From Dromaius novaehollandiae (taxonomy: Eukaryota; Chordata; Aves; Casuariiformes; Dromaiidae): a stretch of DNA of 64,000 bases. The DNA is taken from positions 4,774,001 to 4,838,000 of the forward strand of contig NC_088117.1 of the NCBI RefSeq assembly GCF_036370855.1, given 5' to 3'. A model generated the notes under the pieces. It was not told where the DNA came from. It did no database searches and saw only the letters and a list, made by a program, of their open reading frames with translations. The translations under genes were made by a program, and so were the position numbers. Numbering within the stretch: position 1 is the stretch's first letter; every line of letters starts with the position of its first letter. This document shows, piece after piece, positions 1-12,945 of the stretch.

Positions 1-1968
1 GAAACCGATGGAGGAGGGAGACCCGGCGGTGGCTGGGCAGCGCTCTCCTCCCATGGGCATGGTGGTGTGGGGGAAGACAAGCTCCTTCTGCTCCCTCCTC
101 GTGCAACACGCTGCACCATGTCACTGCGTTAAGTTGCTTGCAGTGAGGTCACATCATAAAAGCGGACCAAAAGAGCACAGGGAGACATTTTTCCTTGCCT
201 TTCTTCCAGCATTTCCGGTAAGAGCCCATACACCTCTCCTCATATCCTGCGTTTAGCTTCTTCTGGGACCAAAGGGAAACCTCAAAGCAGATGGGATTTA
301 ACTTACTTACATTCTCTATAGCTAACTCAGGTTTCATTAAAGACAGCTGTAATCCCAGACTTCTTTGAATAGGTTAGCTCAGTTCTTTCTTTGCTTTTAC
401 ATCTCTAGAGAACCAGGCTTAACAATAATTTTGAACCAAGGAATGAAAGAGAGTGAGAGTTTGTCATAAGCATCTAACGGTCATCAATTTAACACACTAA
501 ATTACAACAGTTGGTAATTGAACTCCGAGCACCAACCCCTTCTTATCCCCCCCGTTCTTCACATAGGCAGCAGTGTCCCCCCGAGCCTGAGACTGGGGCA
601 CATTAGATAACACAGCAATAAGAATATATGCTAGAGGAAGACAGAGGGTGGTACAGAACTGGCTAACACTTATATCCTTTTGCACGTTCCACAAAATCCA
701 ACCCCTTCATCTCTTTGCAAGTTTGGGCTCTCTTAACATTAACAGCTGAAGAACAAATTTAGCTTAAACCTTTTTCCTTGCTCAGAATGGTCCTTCTTAG
801 CTCAGATTTAAGATTGCCTCTCTTTGAAAGCTAGTAAGGAAGGCAAACCTTCTACAACAGAACAAGCCAAATTACTGTTGAAATAAGGTTGCTTGCAATC
901 TATGTGACATGCCACAATAGGAATCATGCATGCTGCTTTTATTCTGAATACATTTCTTTTATCCCCACATTTCTGGAGTGCAAGTTATACGACAGTGCTG
1001 TGCAAGCATTCCTCCAAAACTTCATTTACAGGATTGAAATTAATTGAATGCACAAATTCAATTGACAAAAAAACTGAAAAGTTTCCTTCTCTGGACTTGC
1101 AGCATCAATTTAAAGTGTTAATAACATTATGTTTTCAAAACAACCAAGACAGAAAGGAAAATTCTTGTCACTTGTTGCAGGGGTAAATTCAGTTTGTCAG
1201 TTATTCCAGACAAACGGCAGTCGTTGCCTATACTGAGGAATGCACAAACAACTAAGACAATGGTCTAACCAAGAGGGAAGAAGAGTTCCTGCTGTAGATC
1301 TCTGTTCTCTCCAAAACAGCCCACATTTTGTTAGAGTGCAGGTAACTTTCTCAGATCTAAAGCAATTTTTAGGGCAGGCATCTGCATTATGAAGTGTTAC
1401 AGTTATTTCCACAGTTACTTGATTAAATCACATGTAGTTCGGCAAAGTCAGTGCCTCCCATAAGAATGGTTTCTAAAAACTGATGCCCAGAGAACAGAGA
1501 GAGGATGCAGAACCAATGTACGTATCCAATTCCAATATTTTATTTCCTCTTTAAAAGCTTTTTACATGCTATTATGTGATGAGGATTAGAAGTACTCATG
1601 TAACAGCCAGTGCTTTAGCATCCCAAGATGATCATGTCCAAGATTGCTCATTACACTTAGGTGATTCCATTTGGTAAAGCCAACAAGATACCCCATGTCA
1701 CGAATTCCAGTCAACTATAGCTGAATTCAGCCCACATGCTCCTGCTGTAGTTTTCCACCACCTCAACACAGTAACAGCCGCACAGAAACATTGTGTGTCT
1801 CATTACCCATCGTCAAAGAAAATAAAATTAAAAATGAAGTGTGGTGGGAAACTCAGAATCCAATGCATCAAGCATCTTGGGTTCCAACTTGGCCTTTGGC
1901 CAAAGGAGAAAAGCACTTAAGGACTTTACACATATTTCTTTGATAGCATCATGACTTCTCTTTTTCTT

Positions 1969-1987
1969 CCCCCCCCCCCCCCCCCCC
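1969..1987. repeat. Poly-C homopolymer (C19)
   Basis: A run of 19 C follows a T/C-rich stretch. Such runs are length-unstable and prone to sequencing error. Confidence 0.95.
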
Positions 1988-4594
1988 GCCTCTCTGTCTA
2001 CATTGCTAGTCTCTGTTCCCAATTTGCTGCGTAATGAAGTGACGCAGGGTTTAGGAACGTCCCCTGGAACAAACTACCAACCCCCATCGCCTACTGCGAC
2101 AGGAGACTCATGACTCTGACTTCAGGGCACCCGGGACTAACAAGCTCAGAGCTACTGCTGCAGCCCTGGCAAGACTGGAAAAAAGCAACGACTCCATACG
2201 TCCGCTCCAGGGCTGAGGGGGGGAAGTGAGTGAGGACAGATTTTCCACTCTATAGCCAGAGGCCCATCTTACGGGAAATTTCAGTCAGTAAAAGCAAAAT
2301 GTTACTGGAATGTTGCCTTCCCTGAGCTTGCATGGAATTTTTTATTATTATTAAATTTGGAGAAACAGGTGTGAAAAATTCATCTCTTTCCCCATGAGGC
2401 TTGTTCAGACACTGGATTGCGTGGACTCTGTAAGACGCAGAAGGGCTTCTGTCTGGCAATGCTACCTGCAGACGATACCTGTTTCTAATTAGCTGCGGGT
2501 GATCCCCCCCCGCTCCGCCCACCCCAAGACAAGGAACTAGCAAGTCAGAAGGAAAGCATTTGGCAACAACAGCAATATTGTCTGCTGAAACAAGCTGCCA
2601 AATAACTTCCTTTGCACTCAAAGTATCCCATGAGGTAGCTGGAGAAGTTAAGCTGGGACATCTCAGTGCTTTATGAGTGGCCTCAATGCAAATAAACTCC
2701 CCTTTGTAGGTCGAGGATGCTCAGCCTAGCTGAGACACTACCATGAAATGAGACAGAGCCCCTACTAAACTGCCAGCTGCCCTGATTATTTAGGTGAGGT
2801 GGCACAGACTGGCTTTCTGGAGCTAGCAAGTGTCTTTGCTGTTTGTGCCACCTCCCCAACAATGCTCCTGGGTCTCAGGTCCTCAAGGCAGGACCTCAGG
2901 GTGGATCTGAACCCTTACTGCACTCACCCTCTCCTCCTAGCACTGAGACCTTGTGCTGAACATGAATGCAACATGACTCATTTCAGTACTCACCTTTAAG
3001 TGGCTTGATAGGCAATTCTAACTAGTCAAGAATGTGAGCTGCTGTAAAAGAGCCTGTGTCCCATTTAACAGAAGCGTCACTAGTCTAGAGTACTTAATAA
3101 CTTCAAGAAAAGAAGTTTCTGAATACAGCAAGGTATATCAGAACAGCAAGCAGTCAGACAACAATAGCAAGATAACTTAAGAGAAATGCCCTTTGTTTTA
3201 TTCTGCAAAGCCCTCTATTATAAATTGCCTACGTTTAAGGACAAGTAACTATTCAGGAAAGATCACACAATAGATTTTTACTCCCTTCACTGGCTGCCTC
3301 AGATGGCAGAGACATGGATTCAGGGAGCCAGGTGGTCCCTTTTATTTGTGTGCTTGCAGATCCAGCAAAAAATGCAGAGCAAGGAACAATGCTTCAGTTA
3401 AAGAACTTGCATCCCAGGGTATGGATACTTGAGAAAGTGACTACAGAATAACTTTGGAAGTGACCCTCAGGCACTTGTGCCCATTCTAACACCATGGTAA
3501 AGATGAGGGGAAAAAAAATCGTATTTTTAGCATCTACTGATAGACAAAAGCAAACAGCCCAGTAACTAGGGCAAATTGTCACAAGTTGCTTCCTCACTTA
3601 ACCCGTGTCCTTTTCAGAAGACTCCAAGGGTTGTAACATAGCAGTTATATCAAGGAGACCAAAAGATAAGCTAGACAACATATGAGCTGCATTTATTACA
3701 AAGTTAATTTTCTCTCCAGACAAGAGACTTTGTTATTGAAAGCAGTGTTTTAAAACCATGTAAGTGTTAATACTGCTGGACTACCTAACAGTCAGAGCTT
3801 TTCTCAGGGGAATGTTGTAAGTGGGGTGATCATTCCATAATTAATCAATTTAGAGACTAGTTACTGGAGTGGCTGGACTGCTCTCTAAACCTGGTCTGGC
3901 AATTCTCATTTTCTTACAGAGTCTGATGGAGTTGCTCACATATCACATACATCATCTAGGTTTTTGGGAGGGTTTTTGATTTACAATTAAATCTCTTACC
4001 TCATTAAAAAAGAATCTGATGAAAGGGAAAACTATTTCAGAGGAAGCAGATATAGTTACTGCAGTGGCACAGGACTGCCTAACCTCCAGACTGCTGTGGA
4101 TTTAAGCAAAATGTGGGAGTCAACAAAAACTCGTTGTTTTAACCAGGCAGGAAGAGGTTGAGGGAAAGGAGAACATTCAGGCGCACATTCTGATCTTACT
4201 TAAAGGAGTGTAAACCCAAAACAGTTTCCCTGAAACCAATGACATTGCTCCAGATCTTGGTTGGTGTAAATGAGCCTGGAACCTGGCCTCCTAAGTAACA
4301 AGTGAAAAGTTTGATGTTCTAGACTAGAGGAGTGGAAGTGGTTAACATTTCACCACACTGAAAAAACAACTTGCCAATAGACTATATTCCACCTGGAGAA
4401 AGAAAGTTTCTAAATGTGGTTGGATTTGACATCAGAAATGTATAGGTGTGGCCTCCTACCATAGTATCAGAAAATGAGAAATATGAATAACACGACCACT
4501 GAAAGTGTGGTTTAGGGAGCCGCACAACTGAGGGTGGTTCAAGTCTCAAATTCCTTTGCAGGTTAATAGTTCTATTTGGAGAAAATGTCAACAA

Positions 4595-4617
4595 GCTGGA
4601 CACGGCTGGACACGGCT
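4595..4617. repeat. Short tandem duplication, 10-bp unit
   Basis: The unit GCTGGACACG occurs twice back to back, followed by three bases of a third copy. This is probably a replication slippage product. Confidence 0.85.
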
Positions 4618-5882
4618 GCAAAGCTTTCTCCAAATGCCTCCGGGACAATTCAGCTGGAAACAGGGCAGAGCACAGCATGAGTCCCAGCTGTCCTCAGAGA
4701 ACTCCAGAGCTTGCTGGGTCTAATTGAACTGTTTCCTTCCCTCGTTAAATGCAAGTAGCACAGGAGGTTTTGAGAACCTAAATTTTAAAATGACTACAAA
4801 TAACATATTTAATATTCCAAAAACATCATCAGTGAAAGTTCCTCATCACAGATTTATCAAAGATCAAACAGAATGACTGGGCAAAGACTACAATTCCTAT
4901 TCTCTAGACAAGTGGCTCAAAGGATACAAAATGATAGACCATCTGTGTCTTTCAAGACTGACACCACGTACACCATCGCATTAGAAAAGCGCTTGGCTCT
5001 TACATCTCAAGATGGTCCAAGCCTGGAAAGCCAGTCACACCTTCGTGTAACTAGTTGTCCTTCTGATGAGATCATGACAGGCATCTGCCAAAAAGACAAC
5101 TACAATAATCATCTTTGCTGGGAGCAAAGGCCTGCATTAAGGAGAGAGGGAGACCTTGGAGATAACAGGAATAATGTTTCTCCCCTCCTCAGGGCACGTG
5201 GCACACTCGACAACCCTTGCAACCATACACCCAGAATAAGCCTGCCCAGCATGTGCAGCTCATACCGGAGCACTACCAAAGCCTCCTCCTCACTGAGAAA
5301 CATCCCACCTAGATGATTTTGCACCGCTTGCATAGTTAAAATCCTTTCATTCCTCATGCTTGCAGTGGAAATGACTGATAGATAAGCTGGTCCTTGTACC
5401 TTCTGTTCCACCAGCCAGGCACTGTCAACCATATACCCCCTCATTCAGTCTGAATTCAAGATCCAGATTATGGCTCAGACACAGCTTGTAAAGACATTTC
5501 CTCCTGCTTAATAAACTATCCCTGTACCACATACAGCTCCTGCAAACAGCTGCAGCCTCTCGAGTTTGTCTCCTCTACAAAAAACATGCAACAGCTTATC
5601 TCACACATACTTCCAGGGCAGATGGACTGTGGCTTGCTCTGTAAAGAGGTTTTTCTTTTTTCCTTTTTAGCTGAATACTTTCAGAACCAATGTTCTGGCT
5701 CTACTAGGTAGGTTTTAAGGTCCACAGAACTTTTGAAGCTTTCACACCCCTTTCCTCCTATATTGATCCCAGTACAGTCACGCAGTGCCTCCAGCCGCAT
5801 CACATAGCTCCCACTCTCCTCTTCAGAAACTTCATTTCAGTGTTCTTGCTCCCATCTTGCACTGAGTTGCTTAAATCTTACC

Positions 5883-5898
5883 TTTGTCTATAGACAAA
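5883..5898. other. Perfect 16-bp palindrome
   Basis: TTTGTCTATAGACAAA equals its own reverse complement. The symmetry stops at both ends because C faces C. No function is assigned. Confidence 0.9.
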
Positions 5899-6149
5899 CC
5901 TTTTGCGAAGACTTATTTCTGATGTTCCTTAAGTAACCTACATGAGCTCATTCATATGCCCTCTGAAGAGGGCAGGTCTGCACGTGCACTCGCATGGGAT
6001 CCCTCTTGTCTCCAGTTATTTCCTCCCTGAACTGAGTGTTCACAGTAAAGACAGAGCAAATTCCAGTCTATAAAATACAGCTTCTGTATGGTTTGCTACT
6101 TTAACATCTGAGTGAATCCTCAATGAGGTTTACCCTTAGTTATAACTGT

Positions 6150-6285
6150 CAAGTAAGGACATACTACCTCCTTTTACAGAAGACAAACTGAAGTGTGAGA
6201 CAGAAATTTACAGCTGACCCAAGAGTCAAAGGCAGCTTTTCTGCATCTCAGTCCAGAATCCTAAAAACTGAGCCCTGTTTTCTCT
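6150..6285 (+). mobile_element. MIR-like SINE relic
   Basis: The stretch resembles the conserved core and 3' half of MIR. A 'CCTTTTACAGAAGACAAACTG' type segment corresponds to the familiar 'TTTTACAGATGAGGAAACTG' core. It is followed by a GAGACAGAAA-like part, an AGTC/CAAAGGCAG part, and a CTCAGTCCAGAATCCT-like part. Divergence is high, as expected for an ancient inactive SINE. The boundaries are approximate. Confidence 0.5.
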
Positions 6286-7944
6286 TATTCAAAAACATTT
6301 TCAAATGAATTTAAGAAAATATTTGCAGGATAAAAGGAACAACTCATGAGCTCATAGGTGTTCTCATCTTATGGGTAGCTGCAACTGCTCTGATTAAACT
6401 GGTATGTGTGCTACTGGGGCACAAAAATCTGATTAATCCTGCTACCTCATCACGGAAAACATATACATATGCATATACGTGTAATACACACACACACATT
6501 TTTTGGAAGTTCCTGGCAACAAATCAGGATTTTATCAGGATGATAACGACAACAGTAGTAGCAACAATAGAAATCATTTGCTCTTGCCTTAGTCACTATA
6601 CAGGGCTATACAATGCTGGTTGGTTACCACAGGAAATCAATTCCATCGTCCTGAATTTTCTTCTTTTTAACATAACCTTTTCTGCCTCTATCCCTCTCCC
6701 AAATAGTGTTTCTTGACACAGAAACAAAACCAGTAGACAGCTTCTTCACTTCGAAAGCCTGCAGCATGCCATGACCAGCAAGCTCTCTGTCCATCCATGT
6801 CCTCCCAGGGGAACACAGTTTCTATGACAGATTTACCTTCATCTCCAGTATACACAGACTGGTACTCTTGTCCCAGTCTTAGTCTTTCCAGTTAAGGAAA
6901 CTCCAGTCAGTCTCATGAAATCAGACTTGGCCTGTCAGGTAGCCTAGCTTTTTGGAGAGCCCTCACTGTCGTTCTTAATACACAGTAACCTCATTTCTCC
7001 TTCCCCTGCACCTGTGAAAGGGTGCAGAGCACCCCTTGGCTTTACCAAAGTCTGATTTGTTCAGGGATCAGAAACGCAGCTGTTGATGACTGCTAACTCT
7101 TTTTGGCATGTTATTAATCAATATTAATAGACGCTATAGTAATGCAGACATATAGACAGGAATTAATAACATGACTGAAGTGTTTAAAGTGATCATATGA
7201 TCTTTCAATCAATCATTTTGCAGTGCTGTTGCTAGTGGCAAGTTATTTGGGTTTTGATATCTAGGCAAACTGCAATTCAAAATTGTGACTGCAGCTTATA
7301 TAGATGTGAACCAGCTAGTCCTAGACTAGATGGCAAAGGGAGCAATGAATGCAAAGATGTAGAAAATAATGTTTCCATACAGACTTTCTGGTAACAGGTC
7401 ATCTGACAACATGGAAGTCACTGCAGGTATGTTCTACAATCCCAAGAAGTCTGAAGTCTACTTTGAGCCCTGCTGCAATCCTACTACTTGAGTCCTACTA
7501 CCAGAACTAGGAAATTTATATGCATGCAGTTAAGCCAAGATTAAACTGCTATGATACCTTTGGCCTGAAGTACAGATGTACCCAAAAGTTCCATATAAGT
7601 GTCTGGCTCTTTCAAATAGAAAGAGAAAATAAAACAGATTATTGCAAAATACCAGAAACTCCTAGAAACTGAAGTATTTCCTGGAGCTACTTTTGGCCTG
7701 TGATTTCCCCATCTGCCAGGTGTTTGGGCTGCACCTGGGCTAGATATTACAATGCCACATAGGTCCCTTCAGAGAGCAAGGAGAACAGTTCTGCACTGAT
7801 TGCACAGCCTTGCCCGAATTTCCTCAGCAAAATGAGCAGGGATTTTCCATTTCCCACGATCATTCCTGACTGGCTGCAGTGATTTCCCACAAGTTACTGA
7901 CCGCTTCCAAGTACAGAACAACTAAATTAGGCCTGCTTTTTTTT
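6286..7944. other. Non-coding unique sequence
   Basis: No gene is seen. There is a short CA run near 6487. A perfect 12-bp inverted repeat at 7107-7118 and 7162-7173 flanks an AT-rich 43-base loop in a block rich in homeodomain-like TAAT motifs. Confidence 0.55.
7107..7173. other. Perfect 12-bp inverted repeat with 43-base loop
   Basis: The left arm CATGTTATTAAT at 7107-7118 is the exact reverse complement of ATTAATAACATG at 7162-7173. The loop contains ATCAATATTAAT. This could form a stem in RNA or be a pair of homeodomain sites; no family is recognised. Confidence 0.75.
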
Positions 7945-8050
7945 AATATATATATAAAATATATATATATGTATATGTATACGTGTGTGTATATATATAT
8001 ATGTACATATAAAAAATATATATATGTATATAAAAACATATATTTTTTTA
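7945..8050. repeat. AT/TA/GT microsatellite
   Basis: An imperfect run of (TA)n with interspersed GTATAC, GTGT and AAAATA segments, preceded by T8 and followed by T7. Open frames on both strands across it (7860-8060 minus, 7879-8109 plus) encode only Tyr/Ile-rich low-complexity peptides and are artefacts. Confidence 0.9.
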
Positions 8051-11000
8051 AGCTGGGCACAGGTTTACGAAACTTCTCCCTCTCTACCTCAGATAAGAAA
8101 AGACTTTAAATAACAGAGTAGCCCAAATCTGCCAGGAAACTTTGCAAATTTTTCTACAACAAAGGTTGGGAAATTCTTTGCTTCAGCTACTACCAAGTTC
8201 TTTCTTGAACATCAGCTTCTTCATAGATGCTTCTACGCTAGTCCCAGAAAAAACAGAGGTCTTTGTCCTCTTAGTTATATGATCTCTGCTGGAAAGGCAA
8301 CTACTCAGACATGAAAAAGCATTCTTGGGATGCTTATGCACAGCAAAACATAGGTGCGACTGCTACATTACTTTCAGCTTGGTGGCACAGATAATGGCTG
8401 CAATAAGCAGGTGGCAGTGGGCGGTTTGGCTGGAAGTGAGATTAGCATTAAGTCTACTGGAGACCATACCACATAAGGTGGTGGCTCTCAATATTGAAAT
8501 CTGCCATGTATTTTAGAAGTCCTTGCTATTTGAAGTTTGTTTGGAAGTTACACATACTTGCACTACAATTAGCTCTTTGTTTTTGCTGCATAGGCCACCA
8601 ACATGTGAGGACAGAAAGGAAAGGTGGACTCCAAATGGGTCCTATGTAGGCTCCTTTCAAAGTAGCTGGAAGAGCCCCAAAGTTATGACATAAATGGCAA
8701 CAAAACCGTTCAACATTCAAAGTCTTTAAGCCGCAAAGTCTTCACAAAGTCATACCACAAGATAACAGAGATATCACAATAATTTTGAAGTGGCAAATGC
8801 TCTCTCTATAATGAGCCTCTCCAACTCACTGAAATTCATATGTACTTAATAAACATTGCTTTGGCTCCCATCTACACTGTCTGGCCAACATTTACTACAA
8901 ACAAGTCTTCTGCAGATGTTCTTGAATCATCATTAATTCAGGGTTCCTTTGAGATAGATAAGGGGGATGTAAGAACCCTTTTAATGGTTCTCATACCTTG
9001 TGAGCTCCAAAGTAGGAAAAGTCCTGTAGGCATATTGCTGAATGCCACTGAGTTCAACAGCAGCAAGCAAAAGTGATGTCAAAGGAACCAACTCTGTTTC
9101 TCGGAGATATTTGGATGAAAAGACAATGTAGGGGACTGATCTCATTTTGTAAGAATCCCAGCTATAAACAGATTAACAAATTATTGTGACAGACAGTAAG
9201 CCATTTGTGAGAATGTTTATCACTGAATTCCACAGGCCAGGATCTGTCCAACTCCATCATCTTAAAACATAACCAATGAGTAGAAACTTCCAGGAACCAC
9301 ACGCTGCTGAGGAAGGTGCTGGCAAGGCAGGCTGGAAGCTAGAAGATGACTGGAGAAGAGGGGGCGGAGGGTCCCTCTTTCCCAACTCTTGCTCCAGGGA
9401 TCAGGTTTAAAAGTCAGAGGATAGAAAGCCAGAGAGCTAAACACATCTGGTTGTGCGGAGGTGTTAGCCAGACGAGTCTGACAAATGAATGTGTGCCTAC
9501 AAAACAGCTCCCTAAGGTGTCAGGCTAGTACCGCGAGTGAAAGATGATGTTTGGTTTGAGCTTTATCTGCATCAGAATGTTGTGGCACTTTCTCGCTATA
9601 GTAAAATATTTAGGGTATTAGAGTAGTAGAGTCTCACAAGCACTGGATGGAAATACTTGTACAGATAGTCTCATACAGGAAAAAGAATATTTCTACAATG
9701 TAAATCACATTCATACTGGTGAAGCAAATCTAAACAAAATCCTTTCTGGTATAAGATAGGGCTAAGATAGAAATATGAACCTGAAAAAACAATGAATTGT
9801 GCTTTAATACAATTCTTCCCTTTTACAGCATCTTCTACCCGAAACCCACATTGCATTTTGTATAGCTGCAGATAGAAAATAAAACAAAGGCTGGTAACAT
9901 AGATAAGGTCAAATACAATATCTTTGGTAGAGTCAGAAGAAGCCAGACCAAATCCTTCATCACTTTGCAAGCCTGCAATGAAACATGCTGCTTCTGGGCA
10001 AGGCAGAACTGGATAGAAACCTTTTCCCAAATTTATCTCAAGTCAAAATCATTTTTCCTAACAACCCCACAATAAAAGTCAGAACCCAAACTCACAGATA
10101 CTTACAAATACAGCAGACTACAGCCCTCTGGGCAGGTCCATTATAAAATCTGGTTCATTGGTGTCATACTGACTTACTGGGATCCCATGCACAAGGCAGA
10201 ATGAAGCTGAGGGGTTATTAGATCCAGCATCACTGGGTCCAAATTTCTGCCTTCAACAAACCAAGCGTTCAACATATTTATATATATATAAATAATATTA
10301 GTATATTAAACTGCAGGATATTAATATATCAATACAGGAATAATTCCTAGCTTAAAACAGGCATCCTCTGCAGAGCTATTTATCTACCTGTCTAGAGTTT
10401 CAGAAAGATATGTAAGAGCCAGCGAAGAACAGATCCTTGTATAAGTTTCACTGGCTCCTGATCTGGCCTTAGGAGCCTCACGCTTGCCCTTTTCATTGCC
10501 TTCTTAACTCTGGGCACCGATGCATTCCCTACCAAGGATGGCTATGTTCATAAACATTTACAATGACTGACTGAATGAAAACCTACTTTGTTCCATCCAC
10601 AATTAAGTGTGCCAAGGAGCCTAATCTATTATACTGTCAAATAGAGACCTTCATGAAATATAAAGCAGTATCGTTCAACTTTGCTTTAACAGAGTTCATC
10701 CAATTCTGAGCTGCAGATCTAGTTTTGTATACAGTTTACTTTTAGGACCTTATTACACCATTTGTTTCCTTGGTATACTAGATATTCAGACCACCTGTTT
10801 CATCTACCTAGGTCATTAGGGCTTCTGACGTGCCATTGCCCTTTCCCATCTTTTAGTTGGGAAGCCTATCCTGGACTGAAAAAGCTACACATAGTAGCCT
10901 TACACAACTTCACACCGCTCCCCAAGAGACTTTAACTTGTCTAAACTTCCAGTCTTGTTAATGATTAAGACTGATCCGGATTGTCTGACCTCATGCAAGG

Positions 11001-11283
11001 CAATGGGGTAGGATATCTGCTCCGCTCTTTCCCAGGCGCGATGCACTTGTCATATTCTTCTCCAATTACAAACTGGGGCAAACTTCTTTGCCCGTTAAGT
11101 TTGTGTGAACTGAGTAGATCAGTGCTTTCTCCAAATGGACAGTTCAAGTACAGAACACCCCAAGCTTTGACTACGGCTTTTCAGTCCAGGTTTTTGCTAT
11201 TTTCCACCATTCATTTACAGACTGAAGGAAGCCCTGGGATGGGGAGAGGAAGCTTCTCAATCCCCTGCAATTTCATCTCCCTC
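8051..11283. other. Non-coding unique sequence
   Basis: No protein, RNA gene or clear interspersed repeat is recognised. A short TA run occurs near 10281-10300. The minus frame at 9671-10030 (119 codons) has no recognisable motif. Confidence 0.55.
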
Positions 11284-11350
11284 AAAAAAAAAAAAAAAAA
11301 AAAAAAGCAAAACAAAACAAAAAACAAAAAAACAAAAAACCAAAAAAACC
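11284..11350. repeat. Poly-A (A23) and CAAAA-rich simple repeat
   Basis: A run of 23 A is followed by about 45 bases of A-rich sequence with single C or G interruptions. No retrotransposon body or target-site duplication is evident next to it, so I treat it as a simple repeat rather than a tail. Confidence 0.9.
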
Positions 11351-12689
11351 CACCCTTCCTTAGAGCCAAATGCTGATTCTCCTGCAGCAGCAGCAGGCCA
11401 GTCCCTGTTCCCTTACAGTATCTATTTAGAGATGATGTGGCTTTCCCCTTCTCAGCTTTGTCCTGTATTTCTAATTACTGGTAAGACTAAATTGTCTTTT
11501 TGCATACAGCTATTAGATGTGAATAGACTCATTTCATTTCAACAGCTCTGCAGTGCATTAATTATTTCTAATTGCTGCTTCTTTGCATTCCTAAACACTG
11601 GACACTTAAATTGCCTTTTAATGAAGGTTTTGGCTTGCTGAATTTAACCTCATTGATCCTGCATACAAATAAAGTTTCCGCTAGTTGGATTTTAGCTTGG
11701 GATGTGACACATTTTAATTTTCTATTTCACAATATTCAGGAAAAAAAAAAAGCAAGCCAGAAAGAGCCCCAGTTCTAGAAAGGTTCTCTAGAGGAGGCCA
11801 GTGCTGGAATTCACTGATCCAAGCATCATCTGCTGTTTGTTTACAGAGAGGAAAGCTTCATCCCAGTATGGACCACTCACTGCTATACCTATATGTACTC
11901 CTGGCCCTCCTTCCTGCCTTATCTTTGTCATTAAGATGATGACAACTCTTTGTTAGCCCATATTCTGACAATACAACTGCCTAAGAGTTGAATGAAAGGT
12001 CCTCCAAAGGAAGGTGTATTATATCTTCTTCAGTATCCTAAAGATTGTATACCTTTGGGGTTTGCTTTTAGTTTGTTTGTTGTTTTGCCTTATTAGCTCA
12101 AAAAGAAAATCATTAAATAAAAAGACATGCAAATATGACCGAAGTTCAGAAGGATGAGGAAGGACGGTCTTGAGACAATAACCCTGATTACCCTCAAGCC
12201 ATAGCCAAATCGCTTAATGTTTCCTTATCAGAAGAACAGTGATGCCCACACATTCTTTAACTCTTCCAATTTTTCAGGGCAGTCACTACCTTCCTTTCTA
12301 AGCACTTCACACGTAACAGAACAGTTTAAAGCACAGCCTGTAGTAAGATGAATACTGGGTAAAACCAACATGACTGAGAGCATAATTTGACCAAGGATGT
12401 TCAGTACGTTGGCCCCATGCCAGTTATTTTTTATATATAAAGGCTCAGGTCAGGATTAAGTTCAGCGTCAGAAAGGAAGCATCAACTATGTAAAACCAAG
12501 TTTTCCACAAATCAGGTCCAGCGGAATTTAGTCAGATATTTACATGTGATATTAAAGGCTGAACCGGCAACCTCAGTACAATATCCCTGCAACTGGTATT
12601 TTTGAAAAGCTCCTCAAAGCCCAGCTACCGTGAAAAGTTTTTATAAAGCATGCTGGGATGGGTTTAGAAGGAAAAGAAAGAGGAGGGAG

Positions 12690-12945
12690 CAAACTCAACG
12701 GCCTATCGCAGCATCTTCATCACTTTCCTATCCCTATTTGGAGGAAACAGGAGCTTTCCAAATATCTGCGCGCAGGAGCGGCTCTAGGTCTGAGACCTAC
12801 GTCAGCAGTCTGTGCTCTCATCCGCTGCCCTGCCAGACACACGCGCTGCCTGGCGGGATCCGAGTTGTCGTCGGATCTGCCGAGTTTGTTATTTGCACTG
12901 CAGTGTTTAAAACTGCTGCAAGGAAACCCGGGGGATATTAAGCAG
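12690..12945. promoter_or_regulatory. CpG-rich patch, possible small CpG island
   Basis: By eye about 15 CpG dinucleotides fall in roughly 250 bases, including CGCGC and CGTCGG clusters, while neighbouring kilobases have very few. CpG clustering of this kind marks unmethylated promoters or enhancers in vertebrates. A donor-like CAG|GTAACA lies downstream at about 13017 on the plus strand, so a plus-strand first exon is conceivable. The overlapping open frames (12630-12941, 12658-13185) show no recognisable protein. Regulatory function is inference. Confidence 0.35.

Larger units (their letters stand above)
1..6149. other. Non-coding unique sequence, no gene recognised
   Basis: I found no frame with recognisable protein similarity. 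The longest open frame, 4873-5316 on the plus strand (147 codons), has a composition and lack of motifs that fit chance. Visible small structures are a C run at 1969-1987, a 10-bp unit tandemly doubled at 4595-4614, and a perfect palindrome at 5883-5898. The first 60 bases are GC-rich with a few CpGs and may be the edge of something outside the window. Confidence 0.6.

Noticed and set aside
5889-5966. Minus-strand exon between CCCTCTTCAG and AAG|GTAAGA
   Set aside because: All three frames contain early stops and the interval ends in a palindrome. It was treated as chance, which also shows that splice-site pairs alone are weak evidence.
7860-8109. Tyr/Ile-rich peptides on both strands
   Set aside because: They are translations of an AT microsatellite.
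11284-11350. Poly-A tail of a processed pseudogene or LINE
   Set aside because: No recognisable gene or element body lies upstream and no flanking target-site duplication was seen.
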